Source: JBBRHQ01 sp963781345 (lineage in GTDB: Bacteria > Actinomycetota > Thermoleophilia > Solirubrobacterales > 70-9). Taken from it: DNA of 64,000 bases. The DNA lies in the NCBI GenBank assembly GCA_963781345.1, contig CAWAFQ010000001.1, positions 62,001-126,000 on the forward strand, read 5' to 3'. Numbering within the stretch: the stretch's first letter is position 1; each line of letters begins with the position of its first letter. Shown piece after piece: positions 33,219 through 41,454 of the stretch. The notes below the pieces were generated by a model. The model worked only from the letters and a program-made list of their open reading frames with translations. It was not told where the DNA came from and made no database searches. The translations under genes were made by a program, and so were the position numbers.

Positions 33219-33970
33219 ATGGATGCCCGCAGCGAGCGTGTGGCAGCGCGGCTCAACACACCGATGATGGTCGCCGCGGCCCTCACCCTGCCGGCGGTTG
33301 CCCTGACCGAGACCCACGAGACGGGCACCATCGCCGTCATCGCCAATGCGCTCAACTGGATCGTCTGGCTCGCCTTCGTGGCCGAGCTGGTGATCATGCT
33401 CGCCGTCGTGCCGAACCGCCGCCAGTGGATCCGGCAAAACCCGCTCGACCTTGTAATCGTCCTGCTGACGCCGCCGGTCCTGCCCCCGGGCTGCAGATCC
33501 TGCGGCTGCTGCGGCTGCTGCGGCTGCTGCGGCTTGCACAGCTCTCGCGGGAGGCCTTCTCGCTTCAGGGGCTGCGATACGCCGCATTGCTGGCCCTGTT
33601 TACGATTATCGCCGGCGGAGCCGCCTTCGTCGCCTTCGAGAAGCACAACCAGGACCTCAGCGCCTGGGAGGGCGCCTACTGGGCGGTGACGACGATGACC
33701 ACCGTCGGGTCGAGCATCTACCCGACGACCACCGGCTCGCAGATCGTCGCGGTGATCATCGTCCTCGTCGGCATCTCCTTCGTCGCCCTGCTCACCGGAG
33801 CCATCGCCCAGCGCTTCCTCGGGCCCGAGCTAGCCGACGTCGAGGCAGAGCTCGAGTCCGGCGCTCACTCGCCCGAGGCGGTCGCGATGCGGGAGCTGAG
33901 GGGAGTCCGCGAGCAGCTTCAGGCGCTCGAGCTGGCGATGCAGCGGATCATCGAGGGTCGCGACGCCTGA
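33219..33970 (+). pseudogene. voltage-gated-like ion channel (6-TM), one frameshift
   Basis: The gene encodes a six-helix channel. N-terminal frame: NTPMMVAAALTLPAVALTE (S1), LNWIVWLAFVAELVIMLAVV (S2), PLDLVIVLLTPPVLPP (S3). The second frame gives S4 (LQILRLLRLLRLLRLAQL, an arginine at every third position), S5, pore loop with TTMTTVGSSIYPTTT, S6 (IVAVIIVLVGISFVALLTG) and a C-terminal coil. The frames meet near 33488, where a one-base loss (or two-base gain) must be assumed. The filter reads TVGSS rather than the K+-selective TVGYG. It starts at ATG 33219, 80 nt after the A/T-rich MarR promoter and divergent from it. Confidence 0.8.
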
Positions 33971-34054
33971 TCCGCCGGGGAGGCGCCGGGCTCCACCATG
34001 GGGCTGATTGTCAGGCCGGATGCTGGTTTCGGCCACGGGTAGTGTTCGCGCGAG

Positions 34055-34906
34055 ATGGACTTCGGGATCACCTACTTCGCCACCGACGAGGCGATCGAGC
34101 CGGCAGAGATGGCGCGGATGCTCGAGGAGCGCGGGTTCGAGTCGATGTTCGTCACCGAGCACACCCACATCCCGGCGAGCAGGGAGACTCCCTACCCGGT
34201 GGGCGGCGATCTACCGCCCGAGTACTGGCGCACCCATGATCCCTTCGTCGCGCTGGCGACCGCCGCAACTGCAACCGAGCGCCTGCGGCTCGGGATCGCC
34301 ATCTGCCTCGTGGTCGAGCGCGACCCGATCACCACCGCGAAGGAGGTCGCCAGCCTCGATCTGCTCTCCGGCGGGCGCTTCATCTTCGGCGTAGGCGCCG
34401 GCTGGAACGTCGAGGAGATGGCCAACCACGGCACCGACGCCACCCGCCGCTTCGGCCTGCTGCGCGAGCGAGTCGAGGCGATGAAGGAGATCTGGACCAC
34501 CGAGGACTCCGAGTACCACGGCAAGCAGGTCGACTTCGATCCGATCTGGTCGTGGCCAAAGCCCCTGCAGAAGCCCCACCCGCCGATCCTCGTCGGCGGC
34601 AACGGCCGCACCGTCTATGACCGGGTCCTCGCCTACGGCGATGGCTGGCTGCCGAACCGGATCGGAGACGACGAGAGGAACATCGCCCGGGTCGAGAAGC
34701 TGCAGCGACTCGGGGCGGAGGTGGGCCGCGACGCGGTCCCGGTGACACTCCAGCTCGCGCCCCGCGACCCCGCCCTGATCGAGCGCTACGAGCGGGCCGG
34801 CGTCACCCGCTGCGTATACATGCTGCCAGCCGCCGAGCGCGGCGAGGTCGAGCGCAAGCTCGAGCAGTTCACCGAGGCGATGCGCGCATACACGGGGGAG
34901 GGCTAG
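34055..34906 (+). CDS. LLM-class F420-type oxidoreductase
   Basis: A 283-residue TIM-barrel protein of the luciferase-like monooxygenase family, in the TIGR03619 group of F420-dependent enzymes: FVTEHTHIPASRETPYPVGG near residue 32, RFIFGVGAGWNVEEMANHG in the middle and PKPLQKPHPPILVGGNGR. The cofactor, F420 or FMN, cannot be decided from sequence alone, but the actinobacterial relatives use F420. TAGTGT stands 9 nt ahead of the ATG (34040-34045). An SDR gene follows after 4 nt, so both probably serve one pathway. Confidence 0.92.
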   Translation: MDFGITYFATDEAIEPAEMARMLEERGFESMFVTEHTHIPASRETPYPVGGDLPPEYWRTHDPFVALATAATATERLRLGIAICLVVERDPITTAKEVASLDLLSGGRFIFGVGAGWNVEEMANHGTDATRRFGLLRERVEAMKEIWTTEDSEYHGKQVDFDPIWSWPKPLQKPHPPILVGGNGRTVYDRVLAYGDGWLPNRIGDDERNIARVEKLQRLGAEVGRDAVPVTLQLAPRDPALIERYERAGVTRCVYMLPAAERGEVERKLEQFTEAMRAYTGEG

Positions 34907-34910
34907 CGGC

Positions 34911-35846
34911 ATGGGCTGGACCTCGTCCGACATCCCCGACCAGAGCGGCCGCGTCGCCGTCGTCACCGGCGCCAACAGCGGCCTCGGGCTCGCAACCTCG
35001 CGCGAGCTCGCCCGGGCCGGGGCGAGGGTGGTGATGGCCTGCCGCGATCCGGGCCGGGGCGCGGCGGCGCTGGCCGAGGTCCGCGCGGCGGTCCCGGACG
35101 CCTCGGCTGAGCTGGCGCGGCTCGACCTCGCGAGCCTGGACTCGGTCCGGGCGCTGGCCGAGAACCTGCGCTCCGAGCACCCCTCGATCGACCTGCTGAT
35201 CAACAACGCCGGGGTGATGGCGACGCCGCGCCGGCTCACCGCCGACGGATTCGAGCTTCAGTTCGGAACCAATCACCTAGGCCACTTCGCCCTCACCGGC
35301 CTGCTGCTGCCGGCGCTGCTGGGCGGCGAGAGCAGCCGCGTCGTCACCGTCTCCAGCGTCGCCCACCGCAGCGGGCGAATCAACTTCGACGACCTCACCG
35401 GGGAGCGGCGCTACTTCCGCTGGGCCGCCTACGGGCAATCGAAGCTCGCCAACCTCCTCTTCGCCTACGAGCTCGAGCGGCGCGCCGAGGCGGCCGGCGC
35501 CGCGCTCGCGAGCATGGCCGCCCACCCCGGTTACTCGGCCACCAACCTGCAGTCTGCCGGCCCTGGAGTCGGCGGCGGCATCTTCGCCGCCCTCAACAAG
35601 GGCGCGATGGCCGTCGCCAACCGGCTGATCGCCCAAAGCGGCGATGACGGAGCCCGTACCTCCCTCTACGCGGCCACATTTCCCGGCCTTCCGGGCGGCT
35701 CCTTCATCGGCCCCGACGGCCCCTTCGAGGCGCGCGGGGCGCCGCGGATCGTTGACTCGAGCTCGGCCTCGAAGGACCCGGCCGCGGCGAGGCGCCTCTG
35801 GTCGGTCTCAGAGGAGCTGACCGGCGTCAGCTTCGACTTCGGCTGA
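34911..35846 (+). CDS. short-chain dehydrogenase/reductase (retinol-dehydrogenase-like)
   Basis: A 311-residue SDR. The NAD(P) motif TGANSGLGLATS is at residues 19-30, the NNAG motif follows, and the catalytic pair is Tyr174/Lys178 in AAYGQSKLANLL with a serine in VTVSSVAHRSG. The long form and the LxxFGTNHLGHF segment match the retinol dehydrogenase/oxidoreductase group of actinobacteria. It follows the F420-type oxidoreductase by 4 nt, so the two are likely expressed together. The last 20 nt overlap the glycerate kinase gene, which converges. Confidence 0.92.
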   Translation: MGWTSSDIPDQSGRVAVVTGANSGLGLATSRELARAGARVVMACRDPGRGAAALAEVRAAVPDASAELARLDLASLDSVRALAENLRSEHPSIDLLINNAGVMATPRRLTADGFELQFGTNHLGHFALTGLLLPALLGGESSRVVTVSSVAHRSGRINFDDLTGERRYFRWAAYGQSKLANLLFAYELERRAEAAGAALASMAAHPGYSATNLQSAGPGVGGGIFAALNKGAMAVANRLIAQSGDDGARTSLYAATFPGLPGGSFIGPDGPFEARGAPRIVDSSSASKDPAAARRLWSVSEELTGVSFDFG

Positions 35847-36957
35847 ACAGCAGCGACGCCGAGCGCCCGAACCACTCGAGGTCGGCGTCCGCGGACTCCC
35901 TGGCGTCATCGAGATCACCGGTCCGTCGCAGGACTCCGAAGACGCCGGCGGCGCCCTCCGCGATCAGGGCGGCAGAGGCCTCCTCGACCTCCCCGGCGGC
36001 GACGACGGCCGGCACCCCCGCCTCGGCGGCCGCCCGCACGACCCCGCCGACCGTCTTCCCGAGGACCGAGGAACCGTCAACCCGGCCCTCGCCGGTGATG
36101 CAGAGCGAGGCACCGCTGAGCGCCTGCTCGAAGCCGGTCACCTCGCGCACGAGAGCGGCGCCCGACACGACCGCCGCCCCGAGCAGGGAGACGAACGGGG
36201 CGGCGAAACCACCCGCGGCGCCGAGGCGCCCCCGGTCGCCCCGGCCGAGGCCGAGGACGCCTGCCAGGGTCTCGAGGCCCCGGTCGAGACGCTCGACCGC
36301 CTCGCCATCGGCGCCCTTCTGGGGGCCGAACACCTCCGCGGCGCCGCCGGGACCGCTGAGCGGGCTCTCGACGTCAACCGCTATCTCGACCGCAACCGCG
36401 CCAAGTCGAGGATCGAGCCGCTCGAGATCGAGCGAAGCGAGCATGCCGAGGTCGGCCCCGGTCCCCTCGAGCACCACCCCGCTCGCGTCGAGCGGACGGG
36501 CGCCGAGCGCACGGATCGCGCCGAGCCCGCCGTCCACGGTGGCGCTGCCGCCGAGGGCGACGACGACCCGTGGGGCGCCGAGGTCGAGGGCGGCCGAGAT
36601 CAGCCGCCCGGTGCCGGCGCTGGAGGTGCGCAGCGGGTCGCGCTCTTCGGCGGAGAGGAGCTGCAGGCCGGAGGCCTCGGCCAGCTCGACCAGGGCGGAC
36701 CCGTCGGGGAGCATCGCCAGCCTCGAATCGATCGGGCGTCCGAGAGGGTCGAGCGTCGCGACCGTGGCCGCCTCGGCGCCGGGGGCCGCGAGCACCGCAT
36801 CGAGCGTGCCCTCGCCCCCGTCAGCGAGCGGATGGGCCAGTCCCCGCAAGCCGGCGGACTCGACCCCCCGGGCCAGCGCCCGCGCCGCTTCGGGCGCGGA
36901 GATGGTCCCGCGGAACTTGTCCGGGCAGCAGATCACCAGCGGGGAATCGCGGGCCAT
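35827..36957 (-). CDS. glycerate kinase (GlxK type)
   Basis: A 376-residue class I glycerate kinase: CPDKFRGTISAPEAARALARG at the N-terminus, HPLADGGEGTLDAV, and the ATP-binding VVVALGGSATVDGGLGAIRALG are all present; the C-terminal GEGRVDGSSVLGKTVGGV is also diagnostic. It phosphorylates D-glycerate, usually on carbon 2 in this class. TATCGT lies 7 nt before the ATG, which suggests a leaderless mRNA. It is divergent from the M1 peptidase and overlaps the SDR by 20 nt. No glyoxylate-pathway gene is beside it. Confidence 0.95.
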   Translation of the reverse strand: MARDSPLVICCPDKFRGTISAPEAARALARGVESAGLRGLAHPLADGGEGTLDAVLAAPGAEAATVATLDPLGRPIDSRLAMLPDGSALVELAEASGLQLLSAEERDPLRTSSAGTGRLISAALDLGAPRVVVALGGSATVDGGLGAIRALGARPLDASGVVLEGTGADLGMLASLDLERLDPRLGAVAVEIAVDVESPLSGPGGAAEVFGPQKGADGEAVERLDRGLETLAGVLGLGRGDRGRLGAAGGFAAPFVSLLGAAVVSGAALVREVTGFEQALSGASLCITGEGRVDGSSVLGKTVGGVVRAAAEAGVPAVVAAGEVEEASAALIAEGAAGVFGVLRRTGDLDDARESADADLEWFGRSASLLFSRSRS

Positions 36958-37024
36958 GCGGGCAACGATATGGGTGGCCGGGCGAGAGGCCGGTTGCTAG
37001 CCTGCGAGGACGCTTCGCACGGTC

Positions 37025-38422
37025 GTGACAGCAGGGGTCATCGCCGCCCTCACGGGAGCGCTTGCCGTGCCTGCGTCCGGATCCGCCCAGCCGCGCGACC
37101 CGTTCTTCCCAAACAGCGGCAGCAGCGCCTACGACGTCAGCCACTACGACGTCTCGATCCGCTACGCGCCCCCCGCGGGCAGTGAGGCCAGGGGGACGAT
37201 CGTCGCCGCGACCGTGATCCGGGCCCGCGCTGCGCACGACCTCGACCGCTTCAGCCTCGACCTCGCCGGCCTGCGGGTGACGAATGTCAAGGTCGACGGA
37301 ACGAAGGCCGGCATCGAGCAACGCGGCGCCAAGCTGGTGATCACGCCGGCGACGCCGGTCGGGTCGGGGGAGGTCTTCACCACCGACGTCCGCTACCGCG
37401 GTGCTCCGGGCACGATCACCGATCCCGACAACTCCCAGGAGGGCTGGTTTCAGATCAAGAGCGGTGGCGCTGTCGCGCTCGGCGAGCCGGTCGGAACCGC
37501 CGCCTGGATCCCCTGCAACAACTCGCTCACCGACAAGGCGACATTCGACTTCCGTCTCGACGTCCCCCGACGGGCCGGCGGCGAGACGATGGTCGCCGTC
37601 GCCAACGGCAGGCTCAGCGGCCACGGAACCCACGGGAATCGCAGCAACTGGAACTGGTCGATGCGCCAGCCGATGGCCCCCTATCTGGCGACGGTCGCGA
37701 TCGGCGACCTTCGGCTCCTTCGCGGCAAGGTAACCGGAGCGTCTCCCCTCTCCCGGGTGATCCCCTCGTGGACCGCCGTCGACCGCGATCTGTATCGGTC
37801 CCGGACGGGGCTGGTCCGGCGTGGAATCCGCGCCCTCCCGGAGATCATCCGCTTCGAGGAGAGGCTCTACGGGCCCTACCCGTTCGACACCGTCGGGACG
37901 ACGATCATCGAAGGCGGGGCCTACGCGCTCGAGACGCAGACCCGGCCGACCTATCCGGAGCCCCCGAGCCGCAATCTCTTAGTCCACGAGCTCGCCCACC
38001 AGTGGTTCGGCGACTCGGTCGGTCTTCGCTCCTGGCCCAACATCTGGCTGAACGAGGGGTTTGCGACCTTCAGCGAGTGGATCTACCGCGAGCGGCACGG
38101 CGGGCCCAGCGTCCGCGCGGTCTTCGACGAGCTGCGCAGCCGTCCCGCCGGCGACCCCTTCTGGACCCCGCCCCCGGGGCACCCCGGCAGCCCCAAGAGC
38201 CTCTTCGCCGGATCCGTCTACGTCCGCGGCGCCATGACCCTTGAGGCGCTGCGGATCAGGGTCGGCGACAGGGACTTCTTCCGGATCCTGCGGCGCTGGG
38301 CGATCACCAATCGCTACGGCAACGTCACCACGAAGCAGTTCATCGCCTTCGCCGAGCGGCAGTCGCAGCGCCGCCTGGGCCCGCTCTTTGACCGCTGGCT
38401 CTACCGCCGCGGCAGGGTCTGA
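37025..38422 (+). CDS. secreted M1 family metallopeptidase
   Basis: A 465-residue zinc peptidase with an N-terminal signal segment (VIAALTGALAVPASGSAQ). The zinc site is LLVHELAHQWFGDS (HELAH at about residues 321-325) with the glutamate in LNEGFATFSEW. The exopeptidase GAMEN motif is replaced by IEGGAYALETQ. Without the C-terminal helical domain of long M1 enzymes it is a short-form member, common in actinobacteria. It likely trims N-terminal residues from extracellular peptides, and peptide uptake genes are found later in the window. Start is GTG; the divergent glycerate kinase is 67 nt away. Confidence 0.9.
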   Translation: MTAGVIAALTGALAVPASGSAQPRDPFFPNSGSSAYDVSHYDVSIRYAPPAGSEARGTIVAATVIRARAAHDLDRFSLDLAGLRVTNVKVDGTKAGIEQRGAKLVITPATPVGSGEVFTTDVRYRGAPGTITDPDNSQEGWFQIKSGGAVALGEPVGTAAWIPCNNSLTDKATFDFRLDVPRRAGGETMVAVANGRLSGHGTHGNRSNWNWSMRQPMAPYLATVAIGDLRLLRGKVTGASPLSRVIPSWTAVDRDLYRSRTGLVRRGIRALPEIIRFEERLYGPYPFDTVGTTIIEGGAYALETQTRPTYPEPPSRNLLVHELAHQWFGDSVGLRSWPNIWLNEGFATFSEWIYRERHGGPSVRAVFDELRSRPAGDPFWTPPPGHPGSPKSLFAGSVYVRGAMTLEALRIRVGDRDFFRILRRWAITNRYGNVTTKQFIAFAERQSQRRLGPLFDRWLYRRGRV

Positions 38423-38450
38423 TCACGCCAACCGAGCGAGCGCCCCGGCC

Positions 38451-39497
38451 TCACTCGAACCAGGCGACCGCGCCGACGATCACGAACAGCGCCACCAGCG
38501 CCGCACCCTCGTGTTCGCGCGCCTCGCCGTCGCCGGTGATCTGCCAGATCGACAGCGCCGAGAGCGCCAGCGCGGCGATGTAGACAGGCGGCAGGACGAA
38601 GGTGAGCGGATTCGCAAACAACAGCGAGACGAGGATCAGCGCCGGGAAGAGGAAGACGGCGATCTGGGCGACCGAGTTCTTGACGACCGAGATCGCCAGA
38701 TCGGACCGCCCCTTACGGGCGAAGACAAGGGCGGTGGTGTTCTCGACCGCGTTGCCGGCGATCGCGACGATCACCAGTCCGGCGAACGCCCGTGAGATGC
38801 CGAGCGAATCGACCGCCGGCCCGAGCGCGGCGATGAACCACTCCGAGACGAGCGCCGCCCCGACACCGGCGACGGCGAGCACGGTGACCGAGAGGCCCAG
38901 TGACATCGATGGACGCCCGCCGCCCTCGACCGATGTATCCGAGCGCAGGTAGGGAATCAGCCAGGCGGCGTATACGGCCAGCAGGCAGACCGCCGCGATC
39001 GCCGAGATCGCCCTCGAGTGCTCTGCGGCGGTATCCCCGCTCGATGTTGCGATGCCGAGGATGACGATGATGAAGACGGCCAGCATCAGCAGGGTCATCG
39101 TGTCGTTGGGCAGGCGGGGTGCGAAGCGCATCACGCCGTCCTCGGAGCGCCGGGCCCCGATCACGATCGCCAGGCCGAGGATCAGCAGGCCGTTGGCGAG
39201 CAGCGAGCCGATCAGCGACGTCTGCGCCACCAGGACCTCGCCGGCCTTGAGCGCGAAGAGGACGACGAAGAACTCCGGCAGGTTGCCCAAGGTAGATTGC
39301 AGGAAGCCGGTGACCCCGGGCCCGTAGCGCTCCCCAAGGGACTCGGTCGAGAAGGCGACGATCCAGGCGAGGCCGGCGAGCGCGAGGCCGGCCACGACGA
39401 AGGCCGCCACCGCCGGGGCATCGGTGTAGTGGAGCACCCCTGCGAATACGCTGAGGACCGCCACCGCCGCGCAGATCGTCAGTTGGCGCCTCGACAC
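38451..39497 (-). CDS. CAX-type calcium/proton antiporter
   Basis: A 348-residue sodium/calcium exchanger superfamily protein with about eleven helices. Both conserved alpha-repeats are visible: GPGVTGFLQSTLGNLPEFFV and IAGNAVENTTALVFARKG, followed by AISVVKNSVAQIA. It exports Ca2+ in exchange for protons. Start choice: GTG at 39497 (VSRRQLTICAAV) has a TAGTCT box 7 nt ahead, whereas the ATG at 39524 has nothing; the longer form adds only nine residues. It is divergent from the MoxR gene, so the two share a small promoter region. Confidence 0.9.
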   Translation of the reverse strand: MSRRQLTICAAVAVLSVFAGVLHYTDAPAVAAFVVAGLALAGLAWIVAFSTESLGERYGPGVTGFLQSTLGNLPEFFVVLFALKAGEVLVAQTSLIGSLLANGLLILGLAIVIGARRSEDGVMRFAPRLPNDTMTLLMLAVFIIVILGIATSSGDTAAEHSRAISAIAAVCLLAVYAAWLIPYLRSDTSVEGGGRPSMSLGLSVTVLAVAGVGAALVSEWFIAALGPAVDSLGISRAFAGLVIVAIAGNAVENTTALVFARKGRSDLAISVVKNSVAQIAVFLFPALILVSLLFANPLTFVLPPVYIAALALSALSIWQITGDGEAREHEGAALVALFVIVGAVAWFE

Positions 39498-39530
39498 GGG
39501 GCCAAGACTACGCTCGCCTACCATTGTCGG

Positions 39531-40481
39531 GTGGCCACCCTGCCCGAGATCGGTCCCGCCGCCGTCGCCGAGATCGCGGAGCGGCTGCGGCGCAACATCC
39601 GCACGGCGGTCAAGGTCCACGATGAGGTCCTCGAACAGCTGATCGTCTCCCTACTCGCCGAGGGCCATGTCCTCGTCGAAGACCACCCGGGAGTCGGCAA
39701 GACAGCCCTGGCGAGAGCGCTGGCCCGCTCCCTCGATGCCTCCTTCGCGCGGATTCAGTGCACCGTTGACCTGCTGCCCGGGGACGTCGTCGGCACCAAC
39801 GTCTTCGACCAGCGCGACGCGCGCTTCGAGTTTCACCCCGGGCCGGTCTTCGCCAACGTCGTGCTCGTTGACGAGATCAACCGCGCCTCGCCGAAGACCC
39901 AGTCGGGCCTGCTCGAGTGCATGCAGGAGCGCCGGGTCACGGTGGACGGGCTGGCCCATGAGCTTGCACGGCCGTTCCTGGTCATCGCCACCCAGAATCC
40001 CTCCTCCTACGAGGGCACCTACCCCCTCCCGGAGGCACAGCTCGACCGCTTCATGACCAGGCTCGCAATGGGGTACCCCGGCCCGGGCGAGGAGGCGGCG
40101 ATGCTCGCCGAGCACGCCGGCTCCGACCGCGTTCTCGACCTCAGCCCGGTCGCCGACGTCGCCTCGATCCTCGCCGCCCAGGCCGCCGCCGCGGCAACCG
40201 GGGGCAGTGACGCCCTGCGCGACTACGTCGTCGCGCTCTGTGAGGCGACGCGCTCGGACCCGAGAGTGGATCTGGGCGCCAGCCCTAGGGCCGGGCTGCT
40301 CCTCTACCGTGCGGCGAAGGCGCGCGCGGCCATCGACGCCCGCGAGCACGCCCTCCCCGACGACGTTCAGGCTCTCGCCCACGCCGTCCTCGAACACCGC
40401 CTCCTGATGGCCCCCGGCGCCGCCGTCGAGGAGCGCGCGGCGGTGATCGCCGACGCACTCCAGCAGACGCCGGCGCTCTGA
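39531..40481 (+). CDS. MoxR-type AAA+ ATPase
   Basis: A 316-residue AAA+ ATPase of the MoxR class: Walker A in LVEDHPGVGKTALARAL (from residue 48), Walker B in FANVVLVDEINRASPKTQSG, and LLECMQERRVTVDGL with ATQNPSSYEGTYPLPEAQLDRF as sensor and arginine-finger regions. MoxR proteins act as chaperones with von-Willebrand/DUF58 partners. It starts with GTG, 6 nt after TACCAT. DUF58 and transglutaminase genes follow, 10 nt and then an ATGA overlap away, so the three form the usual operon of unclear cell-envelope role. Confidence 0.95.
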   Translation: MATLPEIGPAAVAEIAERLRRNIRTAVKVHDEVLEQLIVSLLAEGHVLVEDHPGVGKTALARALARSLDASFARIQCTVDLLPGDVVGTNVFDQRDARFEFHPGPVFANVVLVDEINRASPKTQSGLLECMQERRVTVDGLAHELARPFLVIATQNPSSYEGTYPLPEAQLDRFMTRLAMGYPGPGEEAAMLAEHAGSDRVLDLSPVADVASILAAQAAAAATGGSDALRDYVVALCEATRSDPRVDLGASPRAGLLLYRAAKARAAIDAREHALPDDVQALAHAVLEHRLLMAPGAAVEERAAVIADALQQTPAL

Positions 40482-40491
40482 AACCGCTCTC

Positions 40492-41454
40492 GTGAAGCCG
40501 GCCTCGGCAACCGTGCTGATCGCGTCGGCTCTGGTGGTTGCCGCAGCGGCTTTCGGCTCCCCGTCGCTGTACGTCCCGGGCATCGCCCTCGTTCTCCTTG
40601 ATGCAGGCGTCTGGCTCTGGGTGCGACGCGCATCGAGAAGGGTCAGGGTCGAGGTTGCCCCGGGCCCGTGGAGCATCGTCGAGGGCGATGGTTACCCGAT
40701 CGTGGTGCGGGTGTCGGGATCGGGGCTGGTTCCGGGCAGCAGCCTCGAGCACCCGCTGGCCGAGCGGCCACTGACCACCGGGTCCCGCCCTGGCGGTGAG
40801 CACATGGTTTCGGTCCCGCTCCCGCGCAGGGGCCGCCGGCTGCTCGAGGCACCGACGCTTCTGATCGGCGACCCGTTCGGGCTGCACCGTCGCCGGGTGG
40901 CCGGCGGGGACCCGATACCGGTGCTCGTCCTGCCGCGCATCGAGCCGGTCGACGCCGGCTCGGGAACCGGCGCAGGCGGCGAGGATCTCACGGGCACCTC
41001 CGCCATCGGCGTCGCCGGGAGCGGTATCGACGAGCGCGGGGTCGACTTCGAGGTCGACGGGGTGCGCCCGTTCCGCGAGGGCACCCCCGCCTCCCGGATT
41101 CACTGGCCGAGCGTCGCCCGCAGTGGCGAAATGGTCGAGCGCCGCCTGATCAGCGGCGGCGACTCGCCCCCTCTCGTCGTCCTCAACTCCTGCGATCCCG
41201 ATGGCGAGGAGGCGCTTGACCGGGCTGTCCGCTCCGCCGCTTCGCTCTGTGCCCATCTCGGACGCGGCAGTGGCTGCTCGCTGCTGCTGCCCGACAGGAC
41301 GCTGGCCTTGCGGATCGGCTCCGGCCTTCGCGGCTGGCGCGAGGCGCACGCGGCGCTCGCCCTGGTCGAGCCCTCGAGCCGGCCACCGGTGATACCGGCA
41401 GGGGTGGCGCGGGGGGCGATCTTCGTCATCGGCGCCTCAGAGCAGCCGCGATGA
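40492..41454 (+). CDS. DUF58 domain protein
   Basis: A 320-residue membrane protein: two short hydrophobic segments at the N-terminus (ATVLIASALVVAAAAFGS and LYVPGIALVLLDAGVWLW), then a beta-rich region and the DUF58 signature VRPFREGTPASRIHWPSVAR. DUF58 proteins resemble a von Willebrand A domain and bind the MoxR ATPase. The start is a GTG 10 nt past the MoxR stop, and the stop overlaps the transglutaminase gene by ATGA. Confidence 0.93.
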   Translation: MKPASATVLIASALVVAAAAFGSPSLYVPGIALVLLDAGVWLWVRRASRRVRVEVAPGPWSIVEGDGYPIVVRVSGSGLVPGSSLEHPLAERPLTTGSRPGGEHMVSVPLPRRGRRLLEAPTLLIGDPFGLHRRRVAGGDPIPVLVLPRIEPVDAGSGTGAGGEDLTGTSAIGVAGSGIDERGVDFEVDGVRPFREGTPASRIHWPSVARSGEMVERRLISGGDSPPLVVLNSCDPDGEEALDRAVRSAASLCAHLGRGSGCSLLLPDRTLALRIGSGLRGWREAHAALALVEPSSRPPVIPAGVARGAIFVIGASEQPR

